Under the pieces are notes generated by a model, which saw only the letters and a list, made by a program, of their open reading frames with translations, was not told where the DNA came from and made no database searches. Made by a program: the position numbers and the translations under genes. From an uncultured Flavobacteriales bacterium (lineage in GTDB: Bacteria > Bacteroidota > Bacteroidia > Flavobacteriales_E > Vicingaceae), in contig CAJQON010000004.1 of the NCBI GenBank assembly GCA_905479995.1, positions 98,311-162,310 of the forward strand: 64,000 nt of DNA, given 5' to 3'. Shown here in pieces: positions 55,676-63,966 of this stretch (its first letter is position 1; every line of letters begins with the position of its first letter).

Positions 55676-56974
55676 ATGATATCCGAACAAAACATACTAA
55701 ACAAATTAGGAATAAAAGAACTTAACCCCATGCAAGAAGAAGCCAATTCGGCTATTTCGGCATCCAATAATGTAGTTATTTTATCTCCTACCGGATCAGG
55801 AAAAACCGTTGCTTTTTTATTGCCAATTATAAAAGCCTTAGATCCAACTATTGAAGAAATTCAAGTACTCATATTAGTTCCTTCACGAGAATTAGCCATT
55901 CAAATTGAGCAAGTTATCCGAAACATGGGTACTGGTTTTAAAATTAATGCTGTATACGGAGGAACGTCTGGTTCTAGAGATAAAATGGAATTAAAACACC
56001 CACCGGCTATTCTGGTAGGAACTCCCGGTCGAGTTGCCGCACATTTATACCGAGAAGTTTTTGAAACAGCTTTTATTAAAACCTTGGTATTAGATGAATT
56101 TGACAAATCACTAGAAATTGGTTTTGAAAAAGAAATGATCGAGATTACTGACTCATTACCCAACATTAAAAAACGAATACTAACTTCTGCAACACAAAAA
56201 GTAGAAATTCCAGAATTTGTTGGCCTATCTAAACCAACAGTTATAAATTACCTAAGTGAAGGAACAAGCCAACTAAAAATCAAAACGGTGTTGTCGCCAG
56301 CTAAAAACAAACTAGATACTTTGGTAAAAACAATTTGCAATCTAGGCAATGAACCAGGCATTATCTTTTGCAATTTTAAAGAAACCATCCAAGAAGTAAG
56401 TGATCACTTAACCGAAAACAACATTAATTTCGGTTGTTTTCATGGAGGAATGGAACAAGTGGATAGAGAAAGAACCTTAATCAAATTTAGAAACGGCACC
56501 ATACAAATACTTTTGGCTACAGATCTAGCAGCTCGCGGATTAGATATTCCTGAATTAAAATTCATTATTCACTTTCAGTTGCCCAACAGAAATGAAGAGT
56601 ATACACATAGAAATGGACGAACTGCAAGAATGAATGCTGAAGGAAGTGCCTATATTTTACAATGGGAAAAAGCTAAACTACCCGATTTTGTACTTGCCTC
56701 AGAAACCCTTCAATTAAAAGATGCCCCCACTCCTGCATCTCCATTATGGCAAACCTTATACATTACGGGCGGACGAAAAGACAAAATATCGAAAGGTGAT
56801 GTAGCTGGTTTATTTTTTAAGCAAGGTAACTTGGCCAAAGATGAATTGGGAATTATAGAGTTGCAACAAAACCAAACCTATGTTGCTGTAAAATCGAAAA
56901 AAGCAAATCAAGTAATTGCACTTTTAAACAACAGTAAACTCAAAAAGAAAACCGTTCGAATTTCTTCCATTTAA
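55676..56974 (+). CDS. DEAD-box-type RNA helicase (DEFD variant)
   Basis: This 432-residue protein has both RecA-like domains: Q region LNPMQEEAN, motif I SPTGSGKT (K43), Ia PSRELAIQI, motif II LDEFD (D140-D143), motif III TSAT. Domain 2 has IIFCNFKETIQE, LLATDLAARGLDIPEL and HRNGRTARM. The DEFD form replaces Ala with Phe but retains the catalytic acids, so activity is expected. A short C-terminal extension (GDVAGLFFKQGNLAKDELG) resembles a DbpA-like RNA-binding domain. A TATCTTCG box lies 4 bases before the ATG. Confidence 0.9.
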   Translation: MISEQNILNKLGIKELNPMQEEANSAISASNNVVILSPTGSGKTVAFLLPIIKALDPTIEEIQVLILVPSRELAIQIEQVIRNMGTGFKINAVYGGTSGSRDKMELKHPPAILVGTPGRVAAHLYREVFETAFIKTLVLDEFDKSLEIGFEKEMIEITDSLPNIKKRILTSATQKVEIPEFVGLSKPTVINYLSEGTSQLKIKTVLSPAKNKLDTLVKTICNLGNEPGIIFCNFKETIQEVSDHLTENNINFGCFHGGMEQVDRERTLIKFRNGTIQILLATDLAARGLDIPELKFIIHFQLPNRNEEYTHRNGRTARMNAEGSAYILQWEKAKLPDFVLASETLQLKDAPTPASPLWQTLYITGGRKDKISKGDVAGLFFKQGNLAKDELGIIELQQNQTYVAVKSKKANQVIALLNNSKLKKKTVRISSI

Positions 56975-56976
56975 AT

Positions 56977-56984
56977 TACCTTTG
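56977..56984 (+). promoter_or_regulatory. -7 box TACCTTTG of the SDR fusion gene
   Basis: TACCTTTG matches TAnnTTTG, 17 bases before the GTG start at 57002, just after the helicase stop codon. It suggests an independent promoter as well as possible read-through from the helicase gene. Confidence 0.5.
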
Positions 56985-57001
56985 CTATTCAAACAACTGT
57001 T

Positions 57002-58549
57002 GTGGAAAAAGACCAAAATAATATTAGCCAAAAAGACATTGAAAAATGCATTGTTATTTTAGAACAATTGGCTGAAAACACCAATCAAGTTTTTGAACTA
57101 CCAGAGGAAGAGCGTGTAGCACTCATGAAAGCCGCAGGAAAGCTTTCGAGACCCAACAGAGACGAATTTATTAAGCGGAAGAAGGATGCAAAAAAAGCAG
57201 CCAAACGCAAAATGATTGAGCGTGACAAACACGCTCGAAAAGAAACAGGCATTAGAAGTGCTAGAGAAGCCGACATTTTTGAAGCACCAAAATTATTACT
57301 CGAAATTCCCAAAGGAGAAAACGACACACAAAACGAACTCGAATCGCCAAGAAACTGCTACGTATGTAAAGCCGTTTTCACAAAACTTCACCACTTTTAC
57401 GACACCATGTGTACCGATTGTGGCGATTTAAATTATGCCAAACGATTTCAAACAGCTGACTTAACAGGACAGGTCGCAGTAGTTACCGGTTCGCGCTTAA
57501 AAATTGGATACCACATTACCCTTATTTTATTGCGATCAGGTGCTAGCGTTGTTGCCACAACCCGCTTTCCAGTAGATTCAGCTTTACGCTTTTCTAAAGA
57601 ACCTGATTTTAAAGAATGGGGACATCGCTTAAAAATTCATGGACTAGATTTAAGACATATTCCTAGTGTTGAGATTTTTTGCAATTTTATTGAACAGCAA
57701 TATTCTAGGTTAGACATCCTAATTAACAATGCCGCTCAAACCGTTAGACGACCAGCAGGTTTTTACCAGCATTTAATGGAATATGAAGAAACGCCAATAA
57801 CTGAACTTCCTCCTTTTGCGCAAGAATTACTATCCGACCACAATAACTGCTTACAAGAAATTAAAGCGCTAGCCATTGACACCGACAATGCTCAAAACAA
57901 CCGACTACCGGTAACTTGGCAAAGTCCTGAACCAGGAATTGGATTAAGAGCTTCGGCTAAGCTATCTCAAATACCATATAGTTTTGACAACTCATTGCAA
58001 ACTAAAGAAGTTTTTCCTGAAGGAAAATTAGATGCCGATTTACAACAAATTGACTTAAGAAAAACCAACAGCTGGAGGCTAAAACTTGGCGAAATAGAAA
58101 CTCCAGAAATGATTGAAGTACAACTGGTTAATGCCGTTGCTCCTTTCGTATTGTGCAATCGATTGTCTAATCTCATGAAAAAGGAAAACACTGGCATGAA
58201 GCACATCATTAATGTTTCAGCTATGGAAGGTAAATTTCATCGGTTTAAAAAAATTGACCGACACCCGCACACCAATATGGCTAAAGCAGCTCTAAACATG
58301 ATGACACATACTTCTGCTTCTAGTTTTGCTAAAGATGGCATCTTTATGAATGCTGTAGATACTGGCTGGGTAACAGACGAAGATCCTGCTGAGCTATCTA
58401 AAAAGAAACAAGACGAGCATGATTTTCAACCACCACTTGACATTGTTGATGGAGCAGCAAGAGTTTTGGATCCACTTATTGATGGTATAAACACTAAAAA
58501 ACATTGGTGCGGTAAATTTTTAAAAGACTATTTCCCTATTGATTGGTAG
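57002..58549 (+). CDS. SDR-family protein with basic/zinc-ribbon N-terminus and lost catalytic residues
   Basis: This 515-residue protein is read from a GTG. Residues 1-110 are helical and very basic in the middle ([22 protein letters not shown]). C119, C122, C137 and C140 make a CxxC-x14-CxxC zinc ribbon. The Rossmann domain starts near 157 with [14 protein letters not shown], in which the middle glycine of TGxxxGxG is Lys. [17 protein letters not shown] is normal. The catalytic stretch reads [12 protein letters not shown]...[11 protein letters not shown]: the lysine remains, but the tyrosine position is Thr and the usual second serine is Ala. It may be a non-catalytic NAD-binding or RNA/DNA-associated protein. 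It lies 27 bases after the helicase gene. Confidence 0.78.
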   Translation: MEKDQNNISQKDIEKCIVILEQLAENTNQVFELPEEERVALMKAAGKLSRPNRDEFIKRKKDAKKAAKRKMIERDKHARKETGIRSAREADIFEAPKLLLEIPKGENDTQNELESPRNCYVCKAVFTKLHHFYDTMCTDCGDLNYAKRFQTADLTGQVAVVTGSRLKIGYHITLILLRSGASVVATTRFPVDSALRFSKEPDFKEWGHRLKIHGLDLRHIPSVEIFCNFIEQQYSRLDILINNAAQTVRRPAGFYQHLMEYEETPITELPPFAQELLSDHNNCLQEIKALAIDTDNAQNNRLPVTWQSPEPGIGLRASAKLSQIPYSFDNSLQTKEVFPEGKLDADLQQIDLRKTNSWRLKLGEIETPEMIEVQLVNAVAPFVLCNRLSNLMKKENTGMKHIINVSAMEGKFHRFKKIDRHPHTNMAKAALNMMTHTSASSFAKDGIFMNAVDTGWVTDEDPAELSKKKQDEHDFQPPLDIVDGAARVLDPLIDGINTKKHWCGKFLKDYFPIDW

Positions 58550-58665
58550 GCTTTAAAACAAAATTCTCTACTAATATTGGGTATATTCGTTAATTAGAAC
58601 AAATTACAACGTGAACCCATGTAAAAACCACGACTTTTCATTTGGCCAACCCCTTAACTTTTAAA

Positions 58666-59865
58666 ATGGAAAACGTAAAACTCGGATTAAAAGAAAACTG
58701 GAAACAATTTTCATTATTAGTCATCGTAAATGCCTTTGTAGGAGGAATGGTCGGTTTAGAGCGATCAATTTTACCTGAAATTGCAGCCAAAGAATTTGGT
58801 TTAGCGGTAAAAACAGCAATTCTTTCATTTATAGTCGTTTTTGGAATAACCAAAGCCATCACCAACTACTACACAGGCGCACTTGCCAATAAATATGGTC
58901 GAAAAAAATTATTAATACTAGGTTGGCTAATCGGAATCCCCATTCCTTTTATACTCATGTTTGCTCCAAACTGGAATTGGATCATCTTTGCCAATTTACT
59001 ACTCGGCATAAACCAAGGATTAGCATGGAGCAGTACCGTAGTCATGAAAATTGACTTAGTTGGCGAAAAACAACGTGGGTTTGCTATGGGCCTGAATGAA
59101 TTTGCCGGATACCTATCTATTGCTGTTGTTGCTTTTCTCACAGGGTGGATTGCAAGTGAATACGGCTTAAGACCCTACCCTTTTTACATCGGAATTTTAC
59201 TCGTTATTTTAGGTTTAACGTTTAGCACTTTTTTTATAAAAGACACCAAACATCACGTAGCTAAAGAACTTAAAACGAGTAATATCCCTTTGCTTAAAAA
59301 TATTTTTTGGGACACAACTTGGAAAAACAAAAACTTAGGTTCTGTATCGCAAGCAGGTTTAATTAACAACTTAAATGACGGAATGGTTTGGGGAATTTTT
59401 CCGATACTGCTCGCTAGTAAAAACTTTTCCTTAGAAGAAATTGCTATTGTTATAGCCATTTACCCTGCGGTTTGGGGAATTGGACAACTCTTTACTGGTA
59501 AGATGGCGGACATTTACCCTAAAAAACAACTCTTATTTATTGGAATGTTCCTTCAGGCAATTACGCTATTGTTATTTGCTTGGTCAACTACTTTTTATCA
59601 ATACGCTATTCTTTCTGGCATATTGGGTTGGGGAACAGCAATGGTTTACCCTACTTTTCTAGCTTCTATTGCCGAAAACACCAATCCAACAGATAGAGCC
59701 AAAAGCATTGGCATATTTAGGCTTTGGAGAGATTTAGGCTATGCTATTGGCGCCATTACTACAGGAATAATTGCCGATTTATACTCCATAAACTCAGCCA
59801 TTATTTTTATCGGCTCACTTACGCTAATTTCAGCATTCATTGTTAAAGTAAGAATGTCAAAATAA
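58666..59865 (+). CDS. Major facilitator superfamily transporter
   Basis: The start is at the ATG at 58666, giving 399 residues; an in-frame TTG at 58642 is less likely. Twelve predicted transmembrane helices are present. The MFS loop motif between TM2 and TM3 is ALANKYGRKKLLILGWLIG, and its repeat in the second half is GKMADIYPKKQLLFIGMF. The cytoplasmic loop FFIKDTKHHVAKELKTS lies in the middle. The substrate is not apparent. Multidrug or sugar-type MFS are possible. A strong hairpin lies about 155 bases downstream. Confidence 0.85.
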   Translation: MENVKLGLKENWKQFSLLVIVNAFVGGMVGLERSILPEIAAKEFGLAVKTAILSFIVVFGITKAITNYYTGALANKYGRKKLLILGWLIGIPIPFILMFAPNWNWIIFANLLLGINQGLAWSSTVVMKIDLVGEKQRGFAMGLNEFAGYLSIAVVAFLTGWIASEYGLRPYPFYIGILLVILGLTFSTFFIKDTKHHVAKELKTSNIPLLKNIFWDTTWKNKNLGSVSQAGLINNLNDGMVWGIFPILLASKNFSLEEIAIVIAIYPAVWGIGQLFTGKMADIYPKKQLLFIGMFLQAITLLLFAWSTTFYQYAILSGILGWGTAMVYPTFLASIAENTNPTDRAKSIGIFRLWRDLGYAIGAITTGIIADLYSINSAIIFIGSLTLISAFIVKVRMSK

Positions 59866-59934
59866 ATCTTCATTTTAGGCTAGAATCCACGCAAGCTATC
59901 AATTATGCACTAAAAGTAGTATCAAAATTACAAT

Positions 59935-59953
59935 TTATGCAACTTTTGTGCAA
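59935..59953. promoter_or_regulatory. Paired direct repeat TTATGCAA/TTGTGCAA with 11-bp spacing
   Basis: This is the second copy of the paired motif described at 47437-47455, with the half-sites again exactly 11 bp apart. A further TTATGCAC lies at 59923-59930. It is in the MFS-truA intergenic region. Confidence 0.35.
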
Positions 59954-60017
59954 TCAACCTATGCTTCAGAATAAATTTTTAAACGGAATTTTATATTATA
60001 AGAAAATGGTAAAACTT

Positions 60018-60075
60018 AAATAAAAGTATGTATGGCGTAAAAAGGTACTCATTTGCGCCATACATACTTTTTAAC
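60018..60075 (+). terminator. Long hairpin between the MFS gene and truA
   Basis: AAAAGTATGTATGGCG (60022-60037) pairs perfectly with CGCCATACATACTTTT (60056-60071), and the stem may extend by four more pairs including one G-T wobble. It is followed by a short T-run. It is probably a terminator of the MFS transcript, but the distance from the stop (over 150 bases) is unusual. Confidence 0.6.
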
Positions 60076-60090
60076 CTATCACTAATTATC

Positions 60091-60098
60091 TATCTTTG
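60091..60098 (+). promoter_or_regulatory. -7 box TATCTTTG of truA, adjacent to the start codon
   Basis: TATCTTTG matches the consensus and ends 6 bases before the ATG at 60105. A TTG start at 60096 would lie inside the promoter box and is rejected. The predicted mRNA would be leaderless or have 1-2 leader bases. Confidence 0.55.
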
Positions 60099-60104
60099 TT
60101 GTCA

Positions 60105-60881
60105 ATGGCACGCTGGAATAACTTTTACCTTATACACATCGAATTTTTAGGCTTTCGCTACCACGGTTGGCAAGTGCAACCAGGCTTAAAAAGTGTTGAA
60201 GGAATGATGAACAAAACCTTTCAATTTATTTTAAAACACGAAAATTTTAAGGTTTTAGGCTGTGGAAGAACAGATGCTAAAGTGTCTGCCGATGATTTTG
60301 CTTTAGAACTTTTTCTAAACCAAGAAATGGATGAAGCAAATCTTTTAAAAGAACTCAATAGCAACCTTCCTTTTGACATTAGAGCAAAATCAGTCGAAAA
60401 AATTGGCTCAGAATTCAACATAATCCAACATTCAAAAATTAAAGAATACCACTACCACTTCTCTTATGGAGAAAAATCTCACCCATTTAATGCGCCTTTT
60501 GTAATTAACTTCGGTGCACACTTAAATATTGAATTAATGCAAGAAGCCGTAAAATGCTTTATAGGTACGCATAACTTCAGACGTTTTGCTTGCAAACCTA
60601 ACGAAAACACTAGCTTAGAACGAGAAATTTTAACCGCTACCATAGAAAAGAACACTAGATTTACAGACAACTTTACCCCAGAAAATAGTTACGTTTTTAA
60701 AGTAAGCTCCAAAGGCTTTTTACGCTACCAAGTGCGGCTAATGATGGGAGCACTCGTAAAAATTGGTCAAGAAGAATGGTCGATTACTGACTTAAAAAAT
60801 GCACTAATCAACCACCAAGAAGAGCCTATGAATTATAATGCACCCTCCTCAGGATTAAACCTCCATAAAGTTAGTTTCTAA
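60105..60881 (+). CDS. truA: Divergent TruA-like tRNA pseudouridine synthase
   Basis: The 258-residue product from ATG 60105 has the TruA fold: IEFLGFRYHGWQVQPGLKSVEG, the catalytic aspartate in GCGRTDAKVSADD, and a late block FLRYQVRLMMGALVKIG. The family motif is normally GRTDxGVHA. Here the Gly is Lys and the His is Ser, although the Asp is kept, so this may be a paralogue with a different target. It heads a gene cluster with a degenerate helicase domain, an HD hydrolase and an ABC exporter (gaps of 42, 0 and 9 bases). Confidence 0.78.
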   Translation: MARWNNFYLIHIEFLGFRYHGWQVQPGLKSVEGMMNKTFQFILKHENFKVLGCGRTDAKVSADDFALELFLNQEMDEANLLKELNSNLPFDIRAKSVEKIGSEFNIIQHSKIKEYHYHFSYGEKSHPFNAPFVINFGAHLNIELMQEAVKCFIGTHNFRRFACKPNENTSLEREILTATIEKNTRFTDNFTPENSYVFKVSSKGFLRYQVRLMMGALVKIGQEEWSITDLKNALINHQEEPMNYNAPSSGLNLHKVSF

Positions 60882-60923
60882 GGCAATTTCCTTAATTTTG
60901 AGGCTTACTATTTTAAGCCATTT

Positions 60924-61538
60924 ATGCCTTTCAAAAAGTTAAATATTCCATTAAAAGATGTTCTAGAGCACCTTAAATATGAAGAAGCAACGCCTTTTCA
61001 GCAAAAAGTAATTCCCAAAATAAAAGGTGGCGCTAATGTTTTTGCCATCGGACCAGATGGAGCAGGAAGGTCTACTGCATTAGTCATTAACGTAGTTCAA
61101 AAGTTAAAAAGTCTTGCTTCTGGTGATAATCCGCGAGCATTAATTTTTGTTAAAAACAAAGCTGCTGCCGAAAAACTAAAAGCCGAATTCGACTTAATTA
61201 CTCAACAAATGGACCTTAGGGTATATTGCATTTTTGAAGAAAAGAAAATTGAAGATCAAAAAGATGCTATTTATGCAGGAGTTGACGTTGTAATTACTAC
61301 CGAAAGGAGAATGAGACAATTGTATCACCTCAATGGCATTAACTTAAACGACCTTAACTTACTCATCGTAGAAGATGCACACCTCTTTCCTAGAGAGAAC
61401 TTTGCGTTAGACATTATTCGGATTACCGAAAGTTTTGAGCGTTGTCAGTTTGTCATTTTCTCTAAAGAATATAGTGAAAAATTAAAAAATCTTAGGTACA
61501 ATTTCATGGAAAATGCCTTATTAATAAAAGCAACTTAA
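60924..61538 (+). CDS. Degenerate DEAD-box helicase domain 1 protein
   Basis: This 204-residue protein corresponds only to the first RecA-like domain of a DEAD-box helicase. The Q motif (EEATPFQQKVIP) remains. The Walker A reads GPDGAGRST, with Arg at position 49 where ATP-binding Lys is expected. Motif II is VEDAH instead of LDEAD. Motif III (SAT) is not present. No second domain follows, since the next ORF starts immediately and encodes an HD protein. It is unlikely to be an active ATPase. The complete, uninterrupted frame suggests a retained non-catalytic role rather than a decaying pseudogene. A TAATTTTG box lies at 60893-60900. Confidence 0.72.
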   Translation: MPFKKLNIPLKDVLEHLKYEEATPFQQKVIPKIKGGANVFAIGPDGAGRSTALVINVVQKLKSLASGDNPRALIFVKNKAAAEKLKAEFDLITQQMDLRVYCIFEEKKIEDQKDAIYAGVDVVITTERRMRQLYHLNGINLNDLNLLIVEDAHLFPRENFALDIIRITESFERCQFVIFSKEYSEKLKNLRYNFMENALLIKAT

Positions 61539-62189
61539 ATGCAATCGATACTTATAAACAATACAATTGATTTTGTGAAAAATGAACTCCAAAATGCCGA
61601 AGGTGGACACGATTGGTTTCACATAGAACGTGTATGGAACAATGCTAAGCGTATTGCCAAAAACGAAGATGTAAATATAGAGGTTGTTGAGCTAGGCGCT
61701 TTATTGCACGACATTGCAGATTCTAAATTTTACAATGGAGATGAAACCATTGGTCCTAAAAAGGCATTGGATTTTTTAATTACTCAAGATATAGATACAT
61801 TAATTATAGACCATGTACTATTAATTATCGAAAATGTATCGTTTGGTGGAGGCAATAAAAAAAGAACATTCAACTCTTTAGAACTAGATGTTGTTCAAGA
61901 TGCTGATCGACTAGATGCTCTTGGTGCTGTTGGCATTGCAAGAACATTTAATTATGGTGGCTTTAAAAACAGAGCCCTTTACGATCCAGCTATCCCTTCC
62001 AATCTAAACCAAACAAAAGAAGAATACAAAAACAGTACTGCTCCTAGCATCAATCATTTTTATGAAAAGCTATTGCTTCTAAAAGACAGAATGAATACAG
62101 AATCAGGAAAAGCATTGGCAGAAAAACGTCATGCGTTTATGGAACAATACCTTGAGCAGTTTTACAACGAATGGAGTGGAAAAAATTAA
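61539..62189 (+). CDS. HD-domain phosphohydrolase (YedJ-like)
   Basis: This 216-residue protein has an HD domain. The first histidine lies in GGHDWFHIERVW, the metal pair HD in GALLHDIADSKFYNGDE, and the aspartate in LDVVQDADRLDALGAVGIARTFNYGG. These match the YedJ/YpgQ-like subgroup of predicted nucleotide or metal-dependent phosphohydrolases. The start codon directly abuts the stop of the helicase-domain gene, so they are probably translationally coupled. The substrate is unknown. Confidence 0.85.
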   Translation: MQSILINNTIDFVKNELQNAEGGHDWFHIERVWNNAKRIAKNEDVNIEVVELGALLHDIADSKFYNGDETIGPKKALDFLITQDIDTLIIDHVLLIIENVSFGGGNKKRTFNSLELDVVQDADRLDALGAVGIARTFNYGGFKNRALYDPAIPSNLNQTKEEYKNSTAPSINHFYEKLLLLKDRMNTESGKALAEKRHAFMEQYLEQFYNEWSGKN

Positions 62190-62198
62190 TTAAAACAC

Positions 62199-63935
62199 AT
62201 GAGTAAAGGAAAAGTATCAATTGTTCAAGCATTTAAGGAGTTTATTTGGCCAAGAAAAGGAATCGTCTTTATTGGATTAATTCTCATTGTTATCAGCAAA
62301 CTATCTAGCTTGGTGTTGCCCTTAAAAAGTAAAGAGTTATTGGATGAGATTATTCCCAACAAAGATGCCGATGGCTTAATGTCATTAGTTTTGGTTGTTG
62401 GTGGAGCCATATTAATCCAAGCCATCACCTCTTTTGCATTAACTCGTTTATTAAGTGTTGAAGCACAATTACTAATTTCCAAATTAAGAGCAAAAGTCCA
62501 GAAACAAGTGCTCTCCCTACCAATTTCCTATTTCGACAACAACAAATCAGGTGCATTGGTTTCAAGAATAATGAGCGATGTAGAAGGTGTAAGAAACTTA
62601 ATAGGTACTGGACTAGTACAGCTTTTTGGCGGAACCATCACAGCAATAATATCATTAATCTTATTAATAAATATAAGCCCTAAAATGACCCTGTTTGTTT
62701 TAGCTCCAATTGCAGTATTTGCAGTAATTGCATTAAAAGCGTTTGGTTACATCCGACCAATTTTTAGAAACAGAGGTGTAATTAATGCTGAAGTAACTGG
62801 TCGACTAACTGAAACACTCAATGGTGTTCGCGTAATTAAAGGATTTAATGCTGAAAATCAAGAAAATGCAAGTTTTGAAAAGGGTGTAGATCGCTTGTTT
62901 CAAAATGTAAAAAAGAGTTTAACTGCAACTGCAATAATGACCAGTTCATCTGCTTTTTTATTGGGTTTAGCTTCGGTTGGAATTATGGGGATTGGTGGTT
63001 CTATGATTATTGATGGAACCTTAACAACCGGAGATTTTTTAGCTTTCACCCTACTTCTGGGCTTCATGATTGCTCCAATTGTTCAAATGAGTAATATAGG
63101 CAGTCAACTTACCGAAGCATTTGCTGGACTAGACAGAACTGAAGAGATTATGAACATAGCTCCTGAAGACGATCCTGAAGTAAGAACTGTTCAGTTAAAT
63201 AATATTGAAGGAAACGTTAAATTTAACGATGTATCGTTTTCATATGAAGAGGGAAAAGAAGTCGTTCACAACATTAGTTTTGATGCTCCCAAAGGCTCAG
63301 TAACTGCGTTAGTTGGTTCTTCAGGATCTGGTAAATCAACCATTGCAGGATTGGTTTCCACCTTCATTACACCAGAATCAGGAAATATAACTATTGACGG
63401 TCAAGACATTTCTAAAGTTAGCTTAAATTCATACAGAAGTCAATTAGGAGTTGTTTTGCAAGATGACTTTTTATTTGAAGGAAGCATTAAAGAGAATATT
63501 TTATTTCCTAGACCGAACGCTACTGAAGAACAATTGAAAAATGCAGTTAAAGCTGCTTATGTAAATGAGTTTACCGATCGATTTGACAAAGGTTTAGAAA
63601 CGATAATTGGTGAACGTGGAGTTAAGCTTTCTGGAGGACAACGACAACGTATTGCTATTGCTAGAGCGATTCTCGCCGATCCTAAAATTATTATTCTGGA
63701 TGAAGCTACTTCTAATTTAGATACGGAGAGTGAAGCGCTTATTCAAAAGAGTTTAAGTGAACTCACAAAAAACAGAACAACAATAGTCATTGTGCATCGT
63801 TTAAGTACGATTCGTAAAGCAGATCAAATCTTGGTGATTGAAAACGGAAGAATTGCTGAACGTGGAAATCATGATGAACTCATTACAGCAGAAGGTCGAT
63901 ACTTTGATTTATATACTTATCAAGCTAAGATTTAA
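62199..63935 (+). CDS. MsbA-like ABC transporter, fused permease/ATPase
   Basis: This 578-residue half-transporter has six transmembrane helices at about 20-300 (type I exporter fold). The nucleotide-binding domain has Walker A VGSSGSGKST, the Q-loop LGVVLQDDFLFEGSI, signature KLSGGQRQR, Walker B IIILDEAT and the H-loop IVHRLS. It dimerises to export lipids, drugs or peptides. The MsbA-like architecture is clear, but the substrate is not. It is the last gene of the truA cluster, 9 bases after the HD gene. Confidence 0.92.
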   Translation: MSKGKVSIVQAFKEFIWPRKGIVFIGLILIVISKLSSLVLPLKSKELLDEIIPNKDADGLMSLVLVVGGAILIQAITSFALTRLLSVEAQLLISKLRAKVQKQVLSLPISYFDNNKSGALVSRIMSDVEGVRNLIGTGLVQLFGGTITAIISLILLINISPKMTLFVLAPIAVFAVIALKAFGYIRPIFRNRGVINAEVTGRLTETLNGVRVIKGFNAENQENASFEKGVDRLFQNVKKSLTATAIMTSSSAFLLGLASVGIMGIGGSMIIDGTLTTGDFLAFTLLLGFMIAPIVQMSNIGSQLTEAFAGLDRTEEIMNIAPEDDPEVRTVQLNNIEGNVKFNDVSFSYEEGKEVVHNISFDAPKGSVTALVGSSGSGKSTIAGLVSTFITPESGNITIDGQDISKVSLNSYRSQLGVVLQDDFLFEGSIKENILFPRPNATEEQLKNAVKAAYVNEFTDRFDKGLETIIGERGVKLSGGQRQRIAIARAILADPKIIILDEATSNLDTESEALIQKSLSELTKNRTTIVIVHRLSTIRKADQILVIENGRIAERGNHDELITAEGRYFDLYTYQAKI

Positions 63936-63966
63936 CTCATTATTCATTTTTAATTCATAAATACTA

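Noticed and set aside
58642..58665. TTG at 58642 as start of the MFS gene
   Set aside because: The ATG at 58666 gives a normal MFS N-terminus; the extra eight residues are not family-like.
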